Shown here in pieces: positions 1 to 7,937 of a DNA stretch of 64,000 bases. How positions within the stretch are numbered: the stretch's first letter is position 1; every line of letters begins with the position of its first letter. The stretch comes from Sphingobacterium sp. R2. GTDB taxonomy: Bacteria; Bacteroidota; Bacteroidia; Sphingobacteriales; Sphingobacteriaceae. Where the stretch lies: positions 4,650,001 to 4,714,000 of the forward strand of contig NZ_CP142884.1 in assembly GCF_040760075.1 (NCBI RefSeq). The letters run 5' to 3'. Under the pieces are notes generated by a model. The model was not told where the DNA came from. It saw only the letters and a program-made list of their open reading frames with translations, and did no database searches. The position numbers were made by a program, and so were the translations under genes.

Positions 1-1
1 A

Positions 2-271
2 GCAGAAGGAATTGGTGGTCCTCACATAGGCAGAGATATGATCTGGCCGATGTCCATTATCATGCGCGCACAGACCTCGACAAGTGATGAGGAGATTCGT
101 AACTGTATTAAGACGCTGGTAAATACCCATGGTGGAACCGGATTTATGCATGAATCTTTTCATAAAGATGATCCTAAAAAATTCACAAGACATTGGTTTG
201 CCTGGACGAATACATTATTTGGCGAATTAATTTGGAAAATATATAAAGAGAAACCATCTTTGCTACAATAA
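2..271 (+). CDS. Glycoside hydrolase family 125 (exo-alpha-1,6-mannosidase), C-terminal fragment
   Basis: Only the last 89 residues are in the window; the reading frame is open back to the left edge, so the gene is cut by the window and not broken. The fragment contains GIGGPHIGRDMIWPM, a TGFMHESF motif and a WFAWTNTLFGELIW stretch, which I recognise from the C-terminal part of GH125 (formerly DUF1237) enzymes. These metal-independent exo-alpha-1,6-mannosidases trim mannose from glycans, and the HESF glutamate probably is the catalytic base (family knowledge, not shown here). Any secretion signal would lie outside the window. The next gene, murI, follows after a 53-bp gap. Confidence 0.85.
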   Translation, partial: AEGIGGPHIGRDMIWPMSIIMRAQTSTSDEEIRNCIKTLVNTHGGTGFMHESFHKDDPKKFTRHWFAWTNTLFGELIWKIYKEKPSLLQ

Positions 272-324
272 ATCTGAATCTTGTAACGCACTGTTATAAG
301 TGAAGGAATATATAACAGTGCGTT

Positions 325-1148
325 ATGAATAATTTAAAAACTTCCGGTCCTATTGGTATTTTTGATTCTGGTTATGGCGGTCTCACCGTATTTAAAGAAA
401 TTCAACACCTTTTGCCTCAATATGATTATATCTATTTAGGTGACAATGCTCGTGTTCCCTATGGTACACGATCGTTTGAGACCGTTTATAATTACACCAA
501 ACAATGTGTTTTTAAACTATTCGACTTGGGATGTAACCTCATTATATTGGCCTGTAATACAGCATCAGCTAAAGCATTAAGAACCATTCAACAAAATGAC
601 CTTCCCCCGGAAAGAACGTACTCGGAGTAATTAGACCCACTACCGAAATGGTTCATAATTTTACTAAAACCAATAAAATTGGTATTTTAGCAACTACGGG
701 TACAGTCAATTCAGAATCCTATAAAATAGAAATTCACAAATTTAACCCTGAAATTGAGGTTTTTCAACATGACTGCCCTTTTTGGGTGCCATTAGTAGAG
801 AACAATGAAATGAATACCAAAGGCGCTCATTATTTTGTCGAAAAGGATATACGGGAACTGTTACAACAATCGGCTCAGATTGACACCATAGTGCTTGCTT
901 GCACGCATTACCCGTTATTATTGCCTGTAATAGAGAAGTATGTACCAAACCATATTCAGATTATCTCCCAGGGTCCCATTGTCGCGGCTAGCTTAAAAGA
1001 CTATCTGAATAGACATAAAGAAATTGAGATACTTTGTTCCCAAGATGAACAATTGACATTCTACACGACTGATGACCCGCATGATTTTGAAAGCAAAGCA
1101 ACGATATTTTTTGGAAAATCAATAGTCGCTAGCCATATATTCGTTTGA
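325..1148 (+). pseudogene. murI: Glutamate racemase, split by a -1 frameshift in a C run
   Basis: MurI interconverts L- and D-glutamate in the cytoplasm to supply D-Glu for peptidoglycan. The first frame (325-630) carries the N-terminal GIFDSGYGGLTV and YLGDNARVPYG motifs and the first catalytic Cys in ILACNTAS. The second frame, open from before 648 to 1148, carries the second catalytic Cys in VLACTHYPLL and the C-terminal IFFGKSIVASH. The frames meet at a run of five C at 604-608. One extra C would join them into a product of about 274 residues, a normal MurI length, with the conserved VLGVIRPTTE segment crossing the join. murI is usually essential, so a homopolymer miscall is more likely than a real null allele. 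Confidence 0.9.
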
Positions 1149-1238
1149 TAAATTCGAAGATACCAATTTTAAAATTGAAAAATTTCTAAAACTTTTACGC
1201 TGCAATTTTCGTTATTCTGTCAATAAAAGGTGAATAAA

Positions 1239-1484
1239 ATGAAAAAGAACTTTATAACCATTGCATATAATCAGGATACACAGCATTGCGAATCTAAAGA
1301 GTTTTCAAGTATTCAGGAAAGTGCGGAGTATTTTAAAACGTTAGAAACTTCTGCAGAGCCCAATTACCTTCCTGTATGTACTTATAATTTAAACACCAAT
1401 ACGATTTTGGATATAAGTGACTATTATGTCAACAAGGATAGTGAGCTACAGCAGATCATAAATAGTTGCCTTTCGGAAAGATAA
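1239..1484 (+). CDS. Hypothetical protein, 81 aa
   Basis: I do not recognise a family. The product is small, soluble and rich in Asn, Glu, Ser and Tyr, without a signal peptide or membrane segment. I prefer the ATG at 1239 over the in-frame GTG at 1230, because the purine-rich AAAAGG ends at 1230 and gives a sensible spacing to 1239. The gene lies alone between murI and the sugar dehydrogenase gene, on the same strand, with 90 bp upstream and 159 bp downstream. Confidence 0.55.
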   Translation: MKKNFITIAYNQDTQHCESKEFSSIQESAEYFKTLETSAEPNYLPVCTYNLNTNTILDISDYYVNKDSELQQIINSCLSER

Positions 1485-1643
1485 TGTCGAGTTATAACCT
1501 TCTGTCAAAGGATCGGTCTAGATCCATCTGTCTTCATTATGTTATGTACTCATCTTATTTATAATATTACATCCCTTTAAAATAATATCTCGTTAATTTT
1601 TAATATCTTCAAATCGATAATCAAACCAAATAACTTACTGATA

Positions 1644-2897
1644 ATGAAAACCAAATTGACTATAAGCCTTTTAACAGTATCATTAGGATTGACGGCATGT
1701 AATTCAAGTCCTGCTAGTTCGACTTCAGGTTCGGATAGCAGTGCTAATGCTCCCGTGGATACAACGAGCTATCCTGCTGTAGAAACACAAAAGGCAAACA
1801 CAAATTATAAGCCGGCATTTGCTGGACAAACTAGAATTCAGGGTGTGAAAACTACCACACCTTATGAAGGTAAAGTGATTGCAGAGGGATTAAAATCACC
1901 TTGGGGCATTACCGCAATGCCTGATGGCCGATTATTGATATCAGAAAAAGAGGGCGATTTTAGAATTGCAACAAAAGATGGTGAATTAAGTGAACCAATC
2001 AAGGGTTTACCTCCAGTCAATAGTAGCGGGCAAGGAGGACTTTTGGGTGTACGACTTGATCCAAATTTCGAATCAAACCGCATGGTATATTGGGTTTTTT
2101 CCGATAACACAGCGGCCGGAACATTAACTGCGGTTGCCAAAGGAAAATTATCGGCCGACGAAAAATCCATAGAAGGTGCTAAGGTGATCTATCAAGCAAC
2201 TCCTGCTCATAAAGGCAACTTGCATTATGGCGGACGCATTATATTTGACAAAAATGGAAATATTATTGTCAGCACAGGCGAAAGGTCTGATTTAGTTACA
2301 AGACCTTTGGCTCAGGATTTAAATGCAGCATTAGGAAAGATTTTACGTATTACCACCGATGGACAACCTGCCCAAGGGAACCCATTTTTGGGCAATTCGA
2401 ATGCACGTCCTGAAATTTTTAGCTATGGACATCGCAATCCTCAGGGACTCGCCATACATCCGGAAACTGGCGATCTTTGGGAAACCGAATTCGGTCCACG
2501 TGGAGGTGATGAATTGAATAGAATTGAATCTGGTAAGAATTACGGGTGGCCAACAATTACATATGGCATCGAATACAAAGGGGATAAAGTTGGTGAGGGT
2601 ATACAGCAGAAAGATGGCTTAGAACAACCTGTTTATTACTGGGATCCTGTCCTCTCCCCTAGTGGAATAGCTTTCTATACTGGCCAAAACATTCCAGAAT
2701 GGAAGAATAATCTCTTCATTTGCGGACTAAGCAGTATGCATATCGCTAGAATTATACTAAAAGATAACAAGGTGGTTGGAGAAGAACGTCTACTAGGTAA
2801 TGAAGGACAGCGATTTAGAGATATTACACAGGGTAAAGATGGGGCTTTGTATGCTATAACAGACCTCGGAAAATTATATAAGATTGATAAAAAATAA
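1644..2897 (+). CDS. PQQ-dependent sugar dehydrogenase family lipoprotein
   Basis: The 417-residue product begins with a lipoprotein signal: a hydrophobic stretch followed by the lipobox LTAC, so the mature protein should be lipid-anchored at Cys19. After a Ser/Thr-rich linker (about residues 20-65) comes a beta-propeller of the soluble aldose/glucose dehydrogenase type (PF07995). Visible motifs are GLKSPWGITAMPDGRLLISEKEG, HKGNLHYGGRIIFD, SYGHRNPQGLAIHP and ETEFGPRGGDELN; in characterised members such residues bind PQQ and calcium. It probably oxidises aldoses in the periplasm. The length fits the family. No PQQ biosynthesis gene is visible nearby, so the cofactor may come from elsewhere. 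Confidence 0.88.
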   Translation: MKTKLTISLLTVSLGLTACNSSPASSTSGSDSSANAPVDTTSYPAVETQKANTNYKPAFAGQTRIQGVKTTTPYEGKVIAEGLKSPWGITAMPDGRLLISEKEGDFRIATKDGELSEPIKGLPPVNSSGQGGLLGVRLDPNFESNRMVYWVFSDNTAAGTLTAVAKGKLSADEKSIEGAKVIYQATPAHKGNLHYGGRIIFDKNGNIIVSTGERSDLVTRPLAQDLNAALGKILRITTDGQPAQGNPFLGNSNARPEIFSYGHRNPQGLAIHPETGDLWETEFGPRGGDELNRIESGKNYGWPTITYGIEYKGDKVGEGIQQKDGLEQPVYYWDPVLSPSGIAFYTGQNIPEWKNNLFICGLSSMHIARIILKDNKVVGEERLLGNEGQRFRDITQGKDGALYAITDLGKLYKIDKK

Positions 2898-2909
2898 ATG
2901 AATTGATGT

Positions 2910-2942
2910 AGAGCAGCCCTTTTCCACTGGGTTGCTCTTTTC
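2910..2942 (+). terminator. Intrinsic terminator after the sugar dehydrogenase gene
   Basis: The arms AGAGCAGCCC (2910-2919) and GGGTTGCTCT (2929-2938) form a 10-bp stem with one G-U pair and are followed by TTTTC. The hairpin starts 13 bp after the stop codon. Confidence 0.75.
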
Positions 2943-3066
2943 AATTAGACATAAATTCCCATTCACAAATAACCCCAGTAAAGCAGGTCTTTATTTAGCC
3001 AAAAATGGCAAATAACACAATTTGGCTCGATTATTGTTTTATAATAGCGTATCAATAAATTATTAT

Positions 3067-3201
3067 ATGGTTAAAAAAGAAAAAATGAAAAAATTATTAG
3101 AGATCAATCCTTTGTCGTTCTACATGACTAACTGGGGATTCGTAAACAACGCTACTCCGAAAACTACGCGCAAAACCTGCCAACCTTCTCCAAAAATTTA
3201 A
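3067..3201 (+). CDS. Candidate small peptide gene, 44 aa
   Basis: ATG at 3067 opens a 44-codon frame ending in TAA at 3199-3201; a second in-frame ATG at 3085 would give 38 residues. The product is basic (about ten Lys/Arg): a Lys-rich start (MVKKEKMKKLL), a middle with NPLSFYMTNWGFVNN, and a Thr/Pro/Lys-rich tail with one Cys (TCQPSPKI). I recognise no family. It could be a RiPP-like precursor, a leader peptide or a small structural protein. A hairpin (ATTTAAGC, 3196-3203, with GCTTAAAT, 3210-3217) overlaps the stop codon, and a much longer hairpin follows at 3251. No modifying enzyme is seen nearby. The coding assignment needs conservation evidence. Confidence 0.45.
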   Translation: MVKKEKMKKLLEINPLSFYMTNWGFVNNATPKTTRKTCQPSPKI

Positions 3202-3250
3202 GCGCTTTAGCTTAAATACTTCAATCAAATTTTTATTAAAATCATCTGCT

Positions 3251-3321
3251 GATATCCTCCATACGGATATTAAGTAAGAGATTTATTTCTTTTACTAATA
3301 ATATCCGTATAGCGGGGTATC
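3251..3321. other. Long imperfect hairpin between convergent small genes
   Basis: GATATCC (3251-3257) pairs with GGGTATC (3315-3321). After a small internal loop, ATACGGATATTA (3261-3272) pairs with TAATATCCGTAT (3299-3310), and AGTAAGAGA (3273-3281) pairs with TCTTTTACT (3288-3296) around a TTTATT loop. That gives about 28 base pairs with only two small interruptions. No T tract follows on either strand, so it is not a canonical intrinsic terminator. It could be a structured RNA, a convergent-transcript stop, or the 3' end of the mRNA of the upstream peptide gene. Confidence 0.6.
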
Positions 3322-3324
3322 AAC

Positions 3325-3471
3325 CTATGCAAAAAAAAATGCCAATATGATCACTATAATAATACAAGCAATCATAATGTATTTATTCAATTGGCTATTT
3401 CTCTCTCCTTCATCACTTTTATAGTGGTAATCTCGTTTATTTGGCAAATTCATAAGCTTGTTTTTAATCAT
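3325..3471 (-). CDS. Small single-pass membrane protein, 48 aa
   Basis: Reading down from ATG at 3471, a 48-residue product has a polar, charged N-terminal half (about residues 1-30, with NKRDYHYKSDEGERN) and one C-terminal transmembrane helix (about residues 31-47, YIMIACIIIVIILAFFF). This N-in/C-tail layout is typical of real small membrane proteins and unlikely by chance. It lies 26 bp downstream of rlmH on the same strand and may be co-transcribed. I do not recognise a named family. Confidence 0.6.
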   Translation of the reverse strand: MIKNKLMNLPNKRDYHYKSDEGERNSQLNKYIMIACIIIVIILAFFFA

Positions 3472-3497
3472 GATGAAGTTAACAACTTTTTTCCATA

Positions 3498-3971
3498 TTA
3501 TTCGTGATGATAAGGCTCGCCTTTCATAATGGATAAAGCTCGATATAGCTGCTCTGTAAAAAACAATCTGATCATTTGGTGGGAAAATGTCATTTTGGAT
3601 AGTGAGATTTTTGACTTCGCTCGATCATAAATTTTTTGATCGAAACCATAAGGCCCTCCTATAACAAACACCAGATGTTGGACACTTTGTATCATCATCT
3701 TCTCCAGATAAACAGAAAACTCTAAAGATCTAAATTCTTTTCCATGTTCATCCAATAAGACAACAAAATCTTGGGGCTGTAGCTGCTTTAAAATCAAAAG
3801 GGCTTCTTTGTCTTTCTGCTGTTCAGCAGAAAGACTTTTAACATTTTTGATGTCGGGTAGAACAACAATATTAAAGTTGACATAAAACTTTAATCGCTTC
3901 GTATATTTTTCAATTCCCTCAATCAGGTATTTTTCATCCGTCTTACCTATGCAAAGTAATGTTATCTTCAT
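3498..3971 (-). CDS. rlmH: 23S rRNA (pseudouridine(1915)-N(3))-methyltransferase RlmH
   Basis: RlmH is a SPOUT-class methyltransferase that methylates pseudouridine 1915 in helix 69 of 23S rRNA on assembled 70S ribosomes, using SAM. The 157-residue product has the family's normal length. It shows the N-terminal MKITLLCIGKT strand, the LDEHGKEFRS segment and the SAM-knot motif LVFVIGGPYGFD (about residues 101-112). The C-terminus SKMTFSHQMIRLFFTEQLYRALSIMKGEPYHH is the conserved active-site tail. It reads away from dnaB's terminator on the minus strand and is followed by a small membrane protein gene. Confidence 0.97.
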   Translation of the reverse strand: MKITLLCIGKTDEKYLIEGIEKYTKRLKFYVNFNIVVLPDIKNVKSLSAEQQKDKEALLILKQLQPQDFVVLLDEHGKEFRSLEFSVYLEKMMIQSVQHLVFVIGGPYGFDQKIYDRAKSKISLSKMTFSHQMIRLFFTEQLYRALSIMKGEPYHHE

Positions 3972-4301
3972 CTAGACGTTTTATAAGTGTTTGCAAAAAA
4001 TTTCGCTTGTCTTTTTTCCGACAATTTTAAATCGAATCACGACCTTTAGCCAAGCCCTAAAATCTTAATAAATTGGGTATGTGTACAAATTAAGTAAACT
4101 TCTAATTTATTTAAAATAAACCCAATCAAAAAGGCAAAAATTGTACTCCAACTATTCCTATATTCATTCACTTTTCATCTATTCTGCATTTAACAAGTGT
4201 ATCAAACAAACCACACAATACAGAAAATCGGCGATACTAATACCCTACCTCGATAACAACCCCTCCACATCAGCAGTATACGGCACATGCCGTTTTAAAC
4301 G
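3972..4301. other. Intergenic stretch without a convincing gene
   Basis: This roughly 330-bp AT-rich stretch lies upstream of rlmH and downstream of dnaB. I see only weak dyads: ATTGGGT near 4073 with ACCCAAT near 4121, enclosing AAATTA/TAATTT, and CGGCACATGCCG near 4280. The open frame at 4141-4356 on the plus strand has no protein-like composition and runs into the dnaB terminator. Confidence 0.5.
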
Positions 4302-4331
4302 AAAAAACCGAATTAAATCATTCGGTTTTTT
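4302..4331 (-). terminator. Intrinsic terminator of dnaB
   Basis: A perfect 12-bp stem, AAAAAACCGAAT (4302-4313) with ATTCGGTTTTTT (4320-4331), encloses a 6-nt loop. It is symmetrical, so it could act in both directions, but the adjacent gene that ends here is dnaB on the minus strand. Confidence 0.85.
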
Positions 4332-4365
4332 CTGTTATTTAGGAATACTTATGTAAAATTAATCG

Positions 4366-5979
4366 CTAAAATGGCGCATCATCAGGCATGTCGTTCATTC
4401 GAGATGGCATCGTAATACCTCCACTGAAGCCACCAGCACTAAAATCATCAGCAAAGTTTGGTGACGGATTCAATGCTGAAGCAGAAAATGTGGACGGTGC
4501 ATCGCCGAATCCATCTCCACCACCAAGACCCGAAAACTCATCTTCTAAATCCACAAACTTTACAAATTTACCCACAAAGCGAAGTGGTACAATTCCAGTC
4601 TCCCCATTACGGTGTTTTGCAATAATAACTTCACCGACACCGGCAGTAGGACGCCCCTCTTCATCTTCTGTCAAACCATAATATTCGGGTCTATATAAGA
4701 AAAGAACCATATCCGCATCCTGCTCAATAGAACCAGACTCCCGTAAATCGGACAACATAGGACGCTTACTATTTCCTGGTCTTGACTCTACGGCACGACT
4801 CAGCTGCGACAATGCAAGCACAGGAATATTTAACTCTTTAGCCACAGATTTCAAAGCACGTGAAATACTACCGATCTCTTGTTCGCGATTCCCCCCACCT
4901 TTACCTTCAGCCTTTCCATGCATTAGCTGCAGGTAATCGACTATCACCATTTGAATATCGTATTGTGCCTTTAAGCGCCTACATTTAGCTCTAAATTCGA
5001 ACACGTTCAACGCCGGCGTATCATCAATAATAATAGGCGCATCCGTTAAACGACCAATTCGCGAATGTAATTGTTGCCATTCATGGTCAGCAAGATTTCC
5101 TTTTTTTAATTTTTCTTGCTCAATTTCGGTTTCACCGGCAATAAGACGATTGACAAGCTGAACAGACGACATCTCCAGCGAGAATACAGCAACGGCCTTA
5201 CCATGTTCCACAGCGGCATTACGCGCTACAGAAAGTACAAATGCGGTCTTTCCCATCGCTGGACGTGCCGCAATAATAACAAGATCAGAAGGCTGCCAGC
5301 CGGATGTCATACGATCCAGTGCTGTTAAGCCAGAAGGCACTCCGGTTAAACCATCTGTACGGTCGCGCAGCATCTCAAGATTAGAAATCGCCTCACGCAT
5401 GATATCGTCCATTTTTCGGGAATCTCTCCGTAAGTTATTCTGCGCGATATCAAATAAGCTTTTCTCGGCATGATCCAAAAGATCAAAAATATCTGAGGTT
5501 TCATCATATGAACTATTGATAATTTCCGTAGAAACCTTGATAAGCTCACGCTGAATATATTTCTGTGAAATAATACGTGCATGATACTCAATATTAGCTG
5601 CCGAAACCACGCGATCTGTCAATTGCGTAATATAATAGGCACCACCGACCATTTCAAGAGCCCCCATCCGTCTAAGCTCCGAGGTAACGGTTAATATATC
5701 AATTGGAGAAGTTTTTTGAAAAAGACCGAAAATCGCTTCAAAGATCTTTTGATGTGATTCTTTGTAGAATGATTCCGGTTTGAGAATATCAATAATTTCG
5801 CTCAGCGCATTCTTTTCAAGCATTAAAGCTCCCAAAACAGCTTCCTCAAGATCCACTGCCTGCGGCGGAAGTTTACCCAAACCACTCACCAAATTATTTA
5901 ATTTGGTACGACGTTCGCCGTAATTACCCCGTTTGTTATTATCCGTGTTATTCGCTTCAAAATTACTGTCGTTCATCAT
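4366..5979 (-). CDS. dnaB: Replicative DNA helicase DnaB
   Basis: DnaB is the hexameric 5'-3' helicase that unwinds the replication fork. The 537-residue product has the N-terminal domain (PPQAVDLEEAVLGALML, about residues 37-55) and a RecA-type motor. In the motor are the Walker A motif ARPAMGKTAF (about 238-247), a Walker B strand followed by DYLQLM, and the DLRESGSIEQDADMVLFLYRPEYY and KHRNGETG segments that hold the Arg finger and ATP sensor. The tail after about residue 480 is a Gly/Ser/Phe-rich disordered extension common in Bacteroidota. The first codons are ATG ATG; either could be used. Its upstream region contains DnaA-box-like repeats. Confidence 0.97.
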   Translation of the reverse strand: MMNDSNFEANNTDNNKRGNYGERRTKLNNLVSGLGKLPPQAVDLEEAVLGALMLEKNALSEIIDILKPESFYKESHQKIFEAIFGLFQKTSPIDILTVTSELRRMGALEMVGGAYYITQLTDRVVSAANIEYHARIISQKYIQRELIKVSTEIINSSYDETSDIFDLLDHAEKSLFDIAQNNLRRDSRKMDDIMREAISNLEMLRDRTDGLTGVPSGLTALDRMTSGWQPSDLVIIAARPAMGKTAFVLSVARNAAVEHGKAVAVFSLEMSSVQLVNRLIAGETEIEQEKLKKGNLADHEWQQLHSRIGRLTDAPIIIDDTPALNVFEFRAKCRRLKAQYDIQMVIVDYLQLMHGKAEGKGGGNREQEIGSISRALKSVAKELNIPVLALSQLSRAVESRPGNSKRPMLSDLRESGSIEQDADMVLFLYRPEYYGLTEDEEGRPTAGVGEVIIAKHRNGETGIVPLRFVGKFVKFVDLEDEFSGLGGGDGFGDAPSTFSASALNPSPNFADDFSAGGFSGGITMPSRMNDMPDDAPF

Positions 5980-6348
5980 GATATTATATCAGAAATATAG
6001 CTTTGCTATCCGTATAAATTGTAGATAGGATAACAAATGTATAAAAAATAAAATTTACAACCATGCGTAGTTTCACACAGCGAAATTCAATGATCATTGC
6101 CAAAACCCTCAAAAGCTTTGAAGGACACAGATTTACATAACATCTTTTCAACAATGAATGTTGAAAAGATGTTGAAAACAAATAACCAACACTCAAAGTC
6201 AGCACATTAGAAAATGTTAATAACTTAAGCTGTTGTGAATAAGCAAAATGCTGAAAAATAAATCTATGACCATGACTAGCATCAAAACAAACCGACTTTC
6301 GTATGAAAACAAATCCCTCTTTAAGCACTAAAAAATATTCATATATCG
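5980..6348. other. dnaB/ubiE divergent intergenic region with DnaA-box-like nonamers
   Basis: About 370 bp of AT-rich DNA separates the divergent dnaB and ubiE genes. It holds three copies of TGTTGAAAA or its complement (6145-6153, 6159-6167, 6170-6178) plus TGTTAATAA and TGTGAATAA further right. The first two copies are the arms of a perfect hairpin, listed separately. I see no convincing gene; the minus-strand open frame across 5984-6382 has no recognisable features and overlaps the ubiE start. Confidence 0.5.
6141..6171. repeat. Perfect 13-bp inverted repeat containing TTTTCAACA/TGTTGAAAA
   Basis: CATCTTTTCAACA (6141-6153) and TGTTGAAAAGATG (6159-6171) are exact reverse complements around a 5-nt spacer. 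A third direct copy of TGTTGAAAA follows at 6170-6178. No T tract follows that would make it a terminator. Confidence 0.7.
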
Positions 6349-6356
6349 TATATTTG
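6349..6356 (+). promoter_or_regulatory. Bacteroidota -7 element for ubiE
   Basis: TATATTTG matches TAnnTTTG and ends only 4 nt before the ubiE ATG. This predicts a transcript that starts at or next to the start codon. No clear -33 element is seen. Confidence 0.45.
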
Positions 6357-6360
6357 TAAA

Positions 6361-7101
6361 ATGACGCACGACTCTTCAACATTAAAACCCTATAAAGATA
6401 CCAACGACGGTAAGAAAAAACAGGTAGCAGATATGTTTGACAATATCTCTCATTCCTATGATTTTTTAAACCACTTCATGTCTTTGGGTATTGACATTAT
6501 ATGGCGCAAAAAAGCCATCAATGCCTTAAAGTCCATAAAACCGCAACTGATGTTGGATGTAGCGACAGGAACCGGTGATTTTGCATTGGAATCAATTAAA
6601 ATCTTGAATCCCAAAAAGATCATTGGGGTAGACATATCACAAGGAATGCTTGAGGTTGCCAAGAAAAAAATTGCAAGTAAGGGCCTCGAGAATCAATTTG
6701 AAATAGCACTAGGGGACTCCGAGAGGCTTCAATTTGAAGACAATACGTTCGATGCTGTTACCGTAGCGTTTGGTGTCCGGAACTTTGAGAACCTGGAAAA
6801 AGGCCTATCAGATATATACCGTGTCTTAAAACCCGGTGGAAAGGCTGTTATTTTAGAATTTTCGAATCCAAAGAAATTCCCTATTAAGCAGCTGTATAAT
6901 TTTTATTTTAAGTTTATCACACCAACTATTGGAAAATTCTTTTCAAAAGATTCCAGTGCGTATGAATATTTACCAGAATCCGTTGCTCAATTTCCTGATG
7001 GAGAAAAGTTCGTTGCCATAAACAAAAAAGCAGGTTTTAACGAAACAATCGTTAGACCACAGACATTTGGCATCTGTACGATTTATATTGCTACAAAATA
7101 G
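6361..7101 (+). CDS. ubiE: Demethylmenaquinone methyltransferase (UbiE/MenG)
   Basis: This class I SAM-dependent methyltransferase performs the last methylation of menaquinone (demethylmenaquinone to menaquinone). The 246-residue product begins with VADMFDNISHSYDFLNHFMSLGIDIIWR, a family signature. The SAM-binding motif DVATGTGDFALES follows at about residues 62-74, then the GVDISQGML acidic strand and the second signature VAFGVRNFENLEKGL with RVLKPGGKAVILEFS. It is transcribed divergently from dnaB. A downstream SDR gene on the same strand may share the transcript. Confidence 0.95.
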   Translation: MTHDSSTLKPYKDTNDGKKKQVADMFDNISHSYDFLNHFMSLGIDIIWRKKAINALKSIKPQLMLDVATGTGDFALESIKILNPKKIIGVDISQGMLEVAKKKIASKGLENQFEIALGDSERLQFEDNTFDAVTVAFGVRNFENLEKGLSDIYRVLKPGGKAVILEFSNPKKFPIKQLYNFYFKFITPTIGKFFSKDSSAYEYLPESVAQFPDGEKFVAINKKAGFNETIVRPQTFGICTIYIATK

Positions 7102-7165
7102 CGACATCTAAGAAGTGGTATTGAGTCAAATTGGATTAATTTTTTATAACAACGAGTTACACTAT

Positions 7166-7927
7166 ATGACTAAAACAGTTTTTATTACAGGAGCAAGTTC
7201 AGGCATCGGTCAAGCTTGCGCCGAAGTTTTAGCAAAAGAGGGTTATAATCTTTTACTTTGCGCGCGCAGGTTAAACCGTTTAGAAACATTAAAAAATACA
7301 TTGCTCGCTTCCTACCCTACAATTCAAATCCATATTTTTGAACTTGATGTTCGAAACCAAGAACGGGTTGCGCATCAAATTGATGGTCTGCCAGCAGCAT
7401 GGAAAAAAATACATATACTCATCAACAATGCGGGTCTAAGTCAAGGATTGGATCCCATCCAAGATGGTGATATCGGCGATTGGGACAGAATGATTGATAC
7501 CAATATCAAAGGCCTATTGTATGTAAGTAAGGCCGTGATACCACTCATGGATACTGAAAACGGCGCTCATATTGTTAATTTGGGATCTATTGCGGGAAGA
7601 GAAGTTTATCCGAATGGAAATGTGTACTGTGCCACCAAACACGCTGTTGATGCGTTGACGAAAGCTATGCGTATTGATTTGCTACCTCAGGGGATTAAAG
7701 TAACCTCTATCGACCCAGGAATGGTGGAAACAGAGTTTTCGGAAGTTCGTTTCCATGGAGATCGCGAAAAAGCTAAAAATGTTTACAATGGTGTACAACC
7801 TCTTACAGGGAAAGATATTGCCGAAACGATCCTTTTCGTCATTACCAGACCGGCACATGTCAATATCAACGATCTATTAATAATGCCTACAGCGCAAGCA
7901 ACGGGCACCATTGTCAATCGAAAATAA
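7166..7927 (+). CDS. SDR family NADP-dependent oxidoreductase (YdfG-like)
   Basis: A 253-residue classical short-chain dehydrogenase. The cofactor motif TGASSGIG is at residues 8-15, NNAG lies in the middle strand, and the catalytic Ser (GSIAGRE) is followed by the YxxxK pair in YCATKHAV. The C-terminal SIDPGMVETEFSEVRFHGD resembles YdfG-type 3-hydroxy acid/serine dehydrogenases, so it probably reduces small 3-oxo acids with NADPH; the substrate is inferred. I chose the ATG at 7166 because the glycine motif then lies at the normal distance from the N-terminus, although the frame is open from further upstream. Confidence 0.85.
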   Translation: MTKTVFITGASSGIGQACAEVLAKEGYNLLLCARRLNRLETLKNTLLASYPTIQIHIFELDVRNQERVAHQIDGLPAAWKKIHILINNAGLSQGLDPIQDGDIGDWDRMIDTNIKGLLYVSKAVIPLMDTENGAHIVNLGSIAGREVYPNGNVYCATKHAVDALTKAMRIDLLPQGIKVTSIDPGMVETEFSEVRFHGDREKAKNVYNGVQPLTGKDIAETILFVITRPAHVNINDLLIMPTAQATGTIVNRK

Positions 7928-7937
7928 TTTAAATATC

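Noticed and set aside
604..608. Programmed ribosomal frameshifting in murI
   Set aside because: No slippery X XXY YYZ heptamer with a downstream stimulatory structure was apparent, and the same kind of indel occurs in hisD and the DUF2851 gene.
3251..3321. 6S RNA or an intrinsic terminator as explanation of the long hairpin
   Set aside because: Too short for 6S RNA with its central bubble, and no T tract on either strand.
4141..4356. 71-codon frame in the gap between rlmH and dnaB
   Set aside because: Runs through the dnaB terminator and has random-looking composition.
5984..6382. 132-codon minus-strand frame in the dnaB/ubiE gap
   Set aside because: Overlaps the ubiE start and contains the palindrome; no protein-like features.
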